Shown: positions 40,044 through 46,086 of the stretch, one piece after another | How positions within the stretch are numbered: the stretch's first letter is position 1 | Layout: each line of letters opens with the position of its first letter | NCBI GenBank assembly: GCA_046727855.1 | Contig: JBKPDL010000050.1 | Location: 1 to 46,086, forward strand | Reading direction: 5' to 3' | Length of the DNA stretch: 46,086 nucleotides | DNA from: DASPWV01 sp046727855 | GTDB taxonomy: Bacteria > Acidobacteriota > Vicinamibacteria > Vicinamibacterales > UBA2999 | Made by a program: the position numbers and the translations under genes | Notes under the pieces: model-generated | What the model was told of the DNA's origin: nothing | Seen by the model: the letters and a program-made list of their open reading frames with translations, nothing else | The model's database searches: none

Positions 40044-43000
40044 TCACCCCGCGCCGGACCCGGCTGCTGCGCGTTCCCGATCTCGCCGCGTTTCAAAGCA
40101 CCCTCACCGAGCTTGCCATCGCTCTTGCGCCCGCTGCCGCGCGCGACACGTTTGTCCTGGTGCCGACGCGCGCCGCCGCCGAGCAGTTGAGACGTACGTT
40201 CGAAGACACGCTGCTGACACACGATCGGGCAGCGCTCGTACTGCCAATTCTCGGCACGCGTGCCGACTGGTACGACGAGGTCGGCTCGCGTCTGCACACG
40301 CCTCCGCGCACGCTCAATGCCTTCGAGCGCGAAGTGCTGCTCGGCCATGTCGCGCGCGCGGTCGCCGACCAAGGACTGGCGCCGCCGTTCGATATCCGGC
40401 CGGGGCTCATTGCCGAAATGCTTTCTCTCTACGACCTCGTGCGACGCCTTGGCCGGGGCGTTGGGGATTTCGAGCGGAATTTTCGCGAGGAGCTCGAAAA
40501 GGATCGTGACTTCGATCGTGGCGCCGAGAAGTTACTGCAGCAGACGATTTTTCTTTCCGCGGCCTATAACGGCTATGAGGATCGTCTGGTGGAGATTGGA
40601 GCGCAGGACGAGCACGCCCTTCGCGCCGAGCTCACGACCACCCCCGTTGCTCGCGCGCTAAAACGGATCGTCGTTGCGGTTGCCGATCGGATTGCCGACG
40701 CTGACGGCTTGTGGCCGGCTGACTACGAGCTGCTGACCAGGCTGCCGCTGCTCGAATCGATCGATGTGATCTGCACCGAGGCGATGCTTGCCTCCGGCTT
40801 TCTCGAGCGCCTGCACGCGGCGCTGCCCGAGCTCGAGCAAGAACGGCGCGGCACACCGTCTCCGCTACCCGTATTCGTCTCGCCTCTGCCGAGCGCCGGC
40901 GGCGCGGCGCCGGTTGCATTTGTGTATCGCGATCGCGAAGAGGAGCTCGCGGGTGTGGCAAGAAGACTGAAGTTCGAACGGCAACGCGGTAACGGCACGG
41001 CCAAAGCCGCTGCCGTCGCACGCGAAAGTGCGCCGCTACACAGAACCGCGCTCGTGGTCCGCCGACCGCTGCCGTATCTCTATCTTGCGCGTGACGTGTT
41101 TGGCGGCGCGGGCATCCCGTTCGAGACGCTCGACACGCTTCCACTCGCCGCGGAGCCATACGTCGCGGCGCTCGATGTCGCGCTTGAAGCCGTGGCGTCG
41201 GATTTTTCGCGCGCGAGCATCGTTGCGCTGCTGCGCTCCCCGCATTTCTGCATCGGCCCGGATGAAGTTCTTTCCCGAAGCGTCATCGCGGCGCTTGATT
41301 TCGCGCTCGCTGACGCCCGCCACATCGGTGGGGTCGAGCGCTTCGAACAGCTGGCACGTGCGTGGAGCGCGATCGACGCACCCGAATCGCGCGAAGAGCG
41401 GCGTTATAGAACCGCGGCTCCCGCTGCCACTGCTGCCCTCGATGCGCTGCGCGCGCTGGCGCCGCTGGCCAACCCGCGCCCGCTGGTTGTCCAAATCGAA
41501 ACGTTGATCGAGTGGCTGCGGCGTTTCGATCGCGAGCCCGGCGGCGACGAGGCGATTGCCTCACGACGGCTCCGCGTGCGTGCCGCGGTGCTTGGTGCGC
41601 TCGGCGCGCTGGCCGACGCCTATCGCGCGCACGATCCTGAAGCGGTGGGCGACGTGGGCGTCTTATCCGGCGCGATTCGGCGGTGGCTTGGCAGCCAGAC
41701 GTTCGCAGTCTCCACCGGTGAAGCGGGATTGCAGCTCGTGGACGCGCAGGCCGCACGGTTTGGTCAGTTCGATGACGTGCAGCTTGTCGGCCTGATCGAC
41801 GGCGAATGGCCGGAGCGGTTTCGCCGGAATGTGCTGTATCCGTCGTCTTTGTTGGCCGAGCTCGAGCCGCTGCCGGTGAACCCCGATCCCGCGGGCCGCG
41901 AGCGCGAGGCGCTCAACGCGGCGCGCGCCAACTTTCGCGATCTGCTTCGGCTTGCCCGTGCGCGAGTACGTGTGTCGTCGTTCGTCCTCGAGAACGACGC
42001 TGTGGTGGAACCGTCGATCCTGCTCGACGAGATCGAGGTACTCGCTTTGCCGCGCGACAGAGCAGCCGAGCCCGCTATTCGCGTATTCAACACGGAAGCG
42101 CTCGCGCTCGAGCCACGCGTTCCGCACGTCCTTGCCGACCCCATTCGCCAATGGGCGATTGCGCGTCTGCACGGTGATCGCCCGTATCCCGACGCGTTTC
42201 GAGGCGATGCCGGCGCGTGGACGCTTCCACGCGTCTCCATCAGCCGGCTGGAGCGTTACCTCGATTGCCCGTTTCGGTTTTTCGCGTCCGAAGTGTTGAG
42301 GCTTGAAGAGCAGCCTGAGGATGAAGACACCCGGACACCCCTCGAACGCGGCCGCTTTCTGCACGAGCTGTTCGAGCGTTTTTTTGCCGAATGGCAGCGC
42401 CGGGGGCATCGCCGGATCGCGCCGGAATTTCTCTCGGAGGCTCGCGACCTCTTCACGACCATCTGCGAACAAGCGCTCGAATCGCTCTCGCCGGCCGAGG
42501 CCACCCTCGAACGCACGCGTCTGCTCGGATCGGCTGTCAGTCCGGGGATCGCTTATCGGGTGTTCGCGATGGAAGCCGAGCGCGCCACCGAAATCGTCGA
42601 ACGGCTGCTCGAATACCCGCTGCAAGGCGACTTCCGTTTTCGCGCGGCCGACGGACGCGAGCGGACCGTGACGCTGAGCGCCAAGACCGATCGCATCGAT
42701 TTACTGGCCGACGGTACGCTCCGCGTCATCGATTACAAATCGAAAAGGACGCCCGAGCTGAAAGTTGCGCTGCAGTTGCCGATCTACAGTTTGTGCGCGC
42801 GTGTGTCGCTCGAGGGCCACGCCAGCCACACGTGGAAGCTCGGCGAAGCCTTGTATCTCTCGTTCGAAGGGAACAAGGCGGTGGTGCCGCTCAGAGCGAA
42901 GGGCCGGACTGTCGATGAGTTGATTAGTGACGCGGAAGACCGGTTGCTCACGACGCTGGATCGCATCGCCGCCGGACAGTTCCCGCCGCAGCCGCAGCGC

Positions 43001-43111
43001 AAATCGATTTGCGGTCCGTGCCCGTATGGGGCGGTATGCCGACTGGAGTACGTGGAGCGTCCGGAGACGAGCGGCGCGGCGAGCAACGGTGCGAAGGAGA
43101 TCGATGGCTAG
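40040..43111 (+). CDS. AddB-like nuclease/helicase subunit
   Basis: A 1023-residue protein of the AddB/PD-(D/E)XK family. N-terminal part: inactivated helicase-like core (PTRAAAEQLRRTFED; LVVRRPLPYLYLARDVFGGA; VQLVGLIDGEWPERFRRN). C-terminal nuclease: SRLERYLDCPFRFFASEVLR (C743), TPLERGRFLHELFERFFAEW, VIDYKSKR (catalytic D898, K900) and the cluster CGPCPYGAVC (C991, C994, C1000). The four Cys should bind the 4Fe-4S cluster known in AddB. With AddA it resects double-strand breaks and loads RecA. Starts in a GTGA overlap with the previous gene and overlaps the AddA start by 8 bases. Confidence 0.9.
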   Translation: MITPRRTRLLRVPDLAAFQSTLTELAIALAPAAARDTFVLVPTRAAAEQLRRTFEDTLLTHDRAALVLPILGTRADWYDEVGSRLHTPPRTLNAFEREVLLGHVARAVADQGLAPPFDIRPGLIAEMLSLYDLVRRLGRGVGDFERNFREELEKDRDFDRGAEKLLQQTIFLSAAYNGYEDRLVEIGAQDEHALRAELTTTPVARALKRIVVAVADRIADADGLWPADYELLTRLPLLESIDVICTEAMLASGFLERLHAALPELEQERRGTPSPLPVFVSPLPSAGGAAPVAFVYRDREEELAGVARRLKFERQRGNGTAKAAAVARESAPLHRTALVVRRPLPYLYLARDVFGGAGIPFETLDTLPLAAEPYVAALDVALEAVASDFSRASIVALLRSPHFCIGPDEVLSRSVIAALDFALADARHIGGVERFEQLARAWSAIDAPESREERRYRTAAPAATAALDALRALAPLANPRPLVVQIETLIEWLRRFDREPGGDEAIASRRLRVRAAVLGALGALADAYRAHDPEAVGDVGVLSGAIRRWLGSQTFAVSTGEAGLQLVDAQAARFGQFDDVQLVGLIDGEWPERFRRNVLYPSSLLAELEPLPVNPDPAGREREALNAARANFRDLLRLARARVRVSSFVLENDAVVEPSILLDEIEVLALPRDRAAEPAIRVFNTEALALEPRVPHVLADPIRQWAIARLHGDRPYPDAFRGDAGAWTLPRVSISRLERYLDCPFRFFASEVLRLEEQPEDEDTRTPLERGRFLHELFERFFAEWQRRGHRRIAPEFLSEARDLFTTICEQALESLSPAEATLERTRLLGSAVSPGIAYRVFAMEAERATEIVERLLEYPLQGDFRFRAADGRERTVTLSAKTDRIDLLADGTLRVIDYKSKRTPELKVALQLPIYSLCARVSLEGHASHTWKLGEALYLSFEGNKAVVPLRAKGRTVDELISDAEDRLLTTLDRIAAGQFPPQPQRKSICGPCPYGAVCRLEYVERPETSGAASNGAKEIDG
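41017..41039 (+). repeat. Possible REP-like element inside the AddB-like gene
   Basis: CGCAC GCGAAA GTGCG (41017-41032) followed by CCGCTACA resembles the hairpin-plus-GCCGCTACATGA layout of the intergenic repeats at 24.4 and 34.5 kb. Here it lies in frame (encoding AVARESAPLHR) in a loop region before TALVVRR. It could be native coding sequence with chance resemblance. Confidence 0.35.
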
Positions 43112-46086
43112 CGAGCAGCCGCGATTCGACTTCGAGTCGGCTGACGGCGCCGACAAGGTCCGCGGCTACGTCGATGACCGCGATGCGCACGCGCGCGCAC
43201 TCGCGGTCGACCCCACGCGCAACGTCGTGCTGGAAGCGTCGGCAGGCACGGGCAAGACACGCGTGCTGGTGGACCGGTACGTCGGCTTGCTCTTGTCGGG
43301 CGTCAAGCCGCGCAACATCCTTGCGATCACGTTCACCCGCAAGGCTGCCGCCGAAATGCGTCAGCGGATTCTCGATGATCTGGCGCGGCGGTACCGCGAG
43401 GGTGGACTCACCAACCAGGTGTGGCGCGACATCCGCGAAAGCGTCACCGATATCGCAATCTCCACAATCGACGCGTTCTGTCTGACGCTGCTGCGCGAGT
43501 TCCCGCTCGAAGCAGATGTCGATCCGGGCTTCGAGCTGGCGGACGAGACCGAGACACCGCGGCTCGTCGGCGAGGCGCTCGACAAGACGCTCCGGATTGC
43601 CCGCGCTCTGACGATCGACTCGCCCGATGTCGCACTGTTGTTTGCCGAGCTCGGAGAGTATCGGCTTCGCGAGGGGCTCGCGCGATTGATCGACCGCCGC
43701 CTCGTTGCCGATCAGGCGTTGAACCATTTTTTGCGCGCCAACGCCGGCGAAGTCGGCATCGACGCCGCCGTGAACCGGCTCCGGTCGCGCCTGCGCGCCG
43801 CCTTTGCGAGTGCGCCCGGCGGACTGGAAGGGTTTCTCGCCTGCGGTCCCCGCCACGCCGACTTCGAGTTGCTGGCCGACGATCTTCGTCAGCTGCTTGG
43901 CACCGCGTCGTTGCCGCCGCCGATCGTTCAGGCGCTGCTCGAACGTGTCCGGGATCACCTGCTGACGCAGAGTGGCGAGCCGCGCAAGCGTCTGTCGTAT
44001 CGAAAAGACGAATTTCGTTCGGCGGCCCATTACGAACGCCACGCCGCCGGTGTCGCCGCTCTCGGTCCTTATCTGATCGACGCGCTTGCGAGCTACCGGC
44101 GCGAGGTCAACGTTGTGCTCGCGCGCGCAGTGCGCCGCCTGCTCAGCATCGCCTTGAAGCAATACGACGATGTGCTGCGGAAGTACGGCGTGCTCGATTT
44201 TTCTGAAGTGCTCGCGAGAACGCTTCTTCTTCTCGGCCAGATGGATGAGTTCTCGCGCAGCCGCTACAAACTCGAGGCGCGATATCAGCACGTGCTCGTG
44301 GACGAGTTCCAGGACACGAGCCGCGCGCAATGGAAGCTCGTGGAATTGCTCGTGCGATCGTGGTCTGAAGGTCTCGGTCTGGCCGGCAGCGATCGCCCGC
44401 CGACCGTGTTCATCGTTGGCGATCGCAAGCAGTCGATTTACGGCTTCCGCGACGCGGAGGTCGCGGTGCTCGACCAGGCGGCGCAATTCATCGAAGCGCT
44501 GCGCCCAATCGGTCAGGTGCGAACGGCGATCACGCGGAGCTTCCGGTCGGTGCGCGCGATTCTGGCGTTCGCCAACGATCTGTTCGCCGCCGTCGAGAAG
44601 GTGCCGGAAAGGAGCGACGCGTTCCGCTACACCGAGGATGACCTGTTTCCGGTTGAGGCCGCCGAAGCCACGGAAGGGGAGCCGCTCGCGCTGATCGGAG
44701 CGGTCTCCGATGAAGCTCAAGCCGAAGCCGTGGCGGAGGAGATTGCGCGATTGCTCGGCAGCGGCGCTGTTGTGCGGGATCGCGACACCGGCGTACGCCG
44801 GGCGGCGCGACCTGCCGATATCGGGGTGCTGTTCCGCACGCGTGAGAGTCATCGCGTATTCGAGGACGCTTTGGCGAGGCGACGCGTTCCGTTCTATGTC
44901 TACAAGGGTCTCGGCTTCTTCGACGCCGATGAGATCAAGGATGTTTTCGCGCTAATCGGCTTTCTCGCCAATCCCGCGTCTGAGCTCCGCGCCGCGGCGT
45001 TTTTGCGATCGCGTTTTGTTCGTTTATCGGATTGCGCGCTCAAACTGCTTGCGCCCAATTTGGCTGGAGCGATCACCTCACCGGATCCTCCGGCTGCCGT
45101 GCCGCAGCTCTCGACGTACGATCGTGTCCGTCTCGAGCTGGCGCGCGCGGATGTTCCAACCTGGGTGAGCCTCGTCGATCGACTGCCGCCCGCGGAGCTC
45201 CTGGATCGCGTGCTAGCGGAGTCGGCATACGCTGCGGAGCTCGATGCGCGCTCTTATCGTCAGGCGCGTGAGAATCTGAAGAAAGTGCGTTCGCTCGTTC
45301 GCCGAATTCAGAATCGCGGTTACGCGACGCTCGAGCGCATCGTCGACCACCTGTCGCAACTTGCGGCTGGCGGCGACGAATCCAACGCAATCGTCGACGC
45401 TGTTGATGCGGTGAACTTGATGACAGTGCATGCCGCCAAGGGTCTCGAGTTTCCCATCGTGTTTATCGTGAACTTGAGCCGCGGCAGCGGCGGCGCTGGC
45501 GACGGCATTCGCATTGTCGCTCACGGCGCGCGCGACGACGATACCGCGTCGGTTGCGATTGGCGAGTACCAGAACGAAGCCGACGCCGACCTGGATGCGA
45601 AAGAGACGGAAGAAGCGAAGCGGCTGCTCTACGTGGCACTCACCCGCGCGCGCGATCGCGTGTATCTGGCGACCACACTCAACGCCGACGGACGCTTCGC
45701 GCCGGCAAAGGGGTCGCTTGGTCGCGTGATGCCGGTGACGATGTGCGAAGCTCTCGCACGCGCGGGGGCGCCTGATGCTGACGATGCCATGGTGTGGACC
45801 GGCGAGAGCGCCAGGCACAGGTTCCGCGTGCTGCGCGCGAGCGGAGTTGTGCAGGAGTACGCGCCTGCCGACGTTGACCTCTCAGCGCGCATCGACGCGT
45901 TCGGACCGCTTACCGATCGCGAAGGCGTGAGCAGAATCGCAGCCACCCAGCGACCCCCGTTCCCGCTAGCGACCTCCGTCCCTGCTAGCGACCTCCGTCC
46001 CCTTCAGTCACCTCCGTCCCTGCCGGTGACCTCCGTCCCCGCCAGAGACCTCCGTCCCCGCGACGAGGGATGGAGATGGCTGAAGG
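43104..46086 (+). CDS. AddA-like UvrD-type helicase (3' end outside the window)
   Basis: ATG 43104 has AAGGAG 4-5 bases upstream and overlaps the AddB stop by 8 bases. About 994 codons are visible. Helicase motifs: Walker A ASAGTGKTR (K51), ITFTRKAAAEMRQRI (motif Ia), the Walker B/motif II VDEFQDTSRAQW (D400, E401), VFIVGDRKQSIYGFRDAEVA (motif III/IV), and LMTVHAAKGLEFPIVFIVN (motif V, residues 772 on) with LLYVALTRARDRVYLATT (motif VI). The C-terminal RecB-like nuclease domain is not reached. The last 40 codons run through a 19-bp tandem repeat. Motor subunit of the AddAB complex. Confidence 0.9.
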   Translation, partial: MASEQPRFDFESADGADKVRGYVDDRDAHARALAVDPTRNVVLEASAGTGKTRVLVDRYVGLLLSGVKPRNILAITFTRKAAAEMRQRILDDLARRYREGGLTNQVWRDIRESVTDIAISTIDAFCLTLLREFPLEADVDPGFELADETETPRLVGEALDKTLRIARALTIDSPDVALLFAELGEYRLREGLARLIDRRLVADQALNHFLRANAGEVGIDAAVNRLRSRLRAAFASAPGGLEGFLACGPRHADFELLADDLRQLLGTASLPPPIVQALLERVRDHLLTQSGEPRKRLSYRKDEFRSAAHYERHAAGVAALGPYLIDALASYRREVNVVLARAVRRLLSIALKQYDDVLRKYGVLDFSEVLARTLLLLGQMDEFSRSRYKLEARYQHVLVDEFQDTSRAQWKLVELLVRSWSEGLGLAGSDRPPTVFIVGDRKQSIYGFRDAEVAVLDQAAQFIEALRPIGQVRTAITRSFRSVRAILAFANDLFAAVEKVPERSDAFRYTEDDLFPVEAAEATEGEPLALIGAVSDEAQAEAVAEEIARLLGSGAVVRDRDTGVRRAARPADIGVLFRTRESHRVFEDALARRRVPFYVYKGLGFFDADEIKDVFALIGFLANPASELRAAAFLRSRFVRLSDCALKLLAPNLAGAITSPDPPAAVPQLSTYDRVRLELARADVPTWVSLVDRLPPAELLDRVLAESAYAAELDARSYRQARENLKKVRSLVRRIQNRGYATLERIVDHLSQLAAGGDESNAIVDAVDAVNLMTVHAAKGLEFPIVFIVNLSRGSGGAGDGIRIVAHGARDDDTASVAIGEYQNEADADLDAKETEEAKRLLYVALTRARDRVYLATTLNADGRFAPAKGSLGRVMPVTMCEALARAGAPDADDAMVWTGESARHRFRVLRASGVVQEYAPADVDLSARIDAFGPLTDREGVSRIAATQRPPFPLATSVPASDLRPLQSPPSLPVTSVPARDLRPRDEGWRWLK
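45965..46059 (+). repeat. 19-bp tandem array, 5 copies, inside the AddA-like frame
   Basis: The unit GCTAGCGACCTCCGTCCCY is repeated five times (45965-45983, 45984-46002, 46003-46021, 46022-46040, 46041-46059), with the ACCTCCGTCCC core exact in all. Because 19 is not a multiple of 3, successive copies are read in different frames, yet no stop occurs in the visible coding frame. It sits after motif VI, where a linker to the nuclease domain would be. Confidence 0.85.

Noticed and set aside
42948..44852. 634-codon minus-strand open frame opposite addA
   Set aside because: Antisense of helicase motifs; no domain or start signal.
45965..46059. CRISPR array
   Set aside because: Units are contiguous 19-bp tandem copies without spacers, and no cas gene is in the window.

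Overview
The window looks like chromosomal DNA of a GC-rich (about 60-65%) Acidobacteriota bacterium, probably from the Vicinamibacteria (subdivision 6) group. The support is gene content rather than a marker gene: an MacB/FtsX-type permease of the acidobacterial duplicated orphan permease kind, a large Oar-like TonB-dependent receptor with an N-terminal carboxypeptidase-regulatory-like domain, a DUF885 protein, a PQQ beta-propeller dehydrogenase, a cytochrome c/Vgb-like propeller protein, and many small orphan proteins. I see no rRNA, tRNA, CRISPR array, IS transposase, integrase or phage gene.

Layout. Positions 1-7.2 kb are gene-poor and eroded: an unknown gene pair with an ATGA overlap, a TPR remnant, one intact permease, then a string of small same-strand genes and gene fragments (addiction-module-like, DUF1579-like with a frameshift, an omega-like fragment, a zinc ribbon, a permease tail). 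From 7.3 to 17.6 kb come secreted or envelope genes (unknown secreted protein, DUF885, Dabb-like, TonB-dependent receptor, DinB-like, alpha/beta hydrolase, beta-barrel, TraR/DksA-like). From 17.7 to 20.4 kb a fused aldo/keto reductase - P-loop kinase - HAD-like gene lies between an oxidoreductase remnant and an amidohydrolase remnant. From 20.5 to 30.1 kb are mainly household or envelope functions (BON protein, M48 protease, TrmO-like, VOC, Nramp-like, cupin, FmdB zinc ribbon, GH31).

The most unusual locus is 30.13-31.54 kb: a 111-residue Lys/Ala-rich peptide ending in a Ser/Cys-rich 12-residue tail, followed 6 bp later by a SagB-type nitroreductase-fold dehydrogenase with a small N-terminal domain. 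This reads as a minimal RiPP-like precursor/modifying-enzyme pair; no YcaO cyclodehydratase lies nearby.

From 31.8 to 38.4 kb are a 5'-3' exonuclease, the cytochrome c/propeller protein, a small secreted protein, the PQQ dehydrogenase and an asparaginase translationally coupled to a 70-residue protein. From 38.6 kb to the end is an apparent operon: a secreted 460-residue unknown, an AddB-like nuclease/helicase and an AddA-like helicase (open at the window end), each overlapping the next. The pair would process double-strand DNA breaks for recombination.

The intergenic DNA carries at least four repeat types: GGACCT..AGGTCC palindromes, a 51-bp element present near 9.96 kb and rearranged near 31.7 kb, iterated AGCTGA/CCTGATA-like repeats, and a 19-bp, five-copy tandem array lying inside the AddA-like reading frame.
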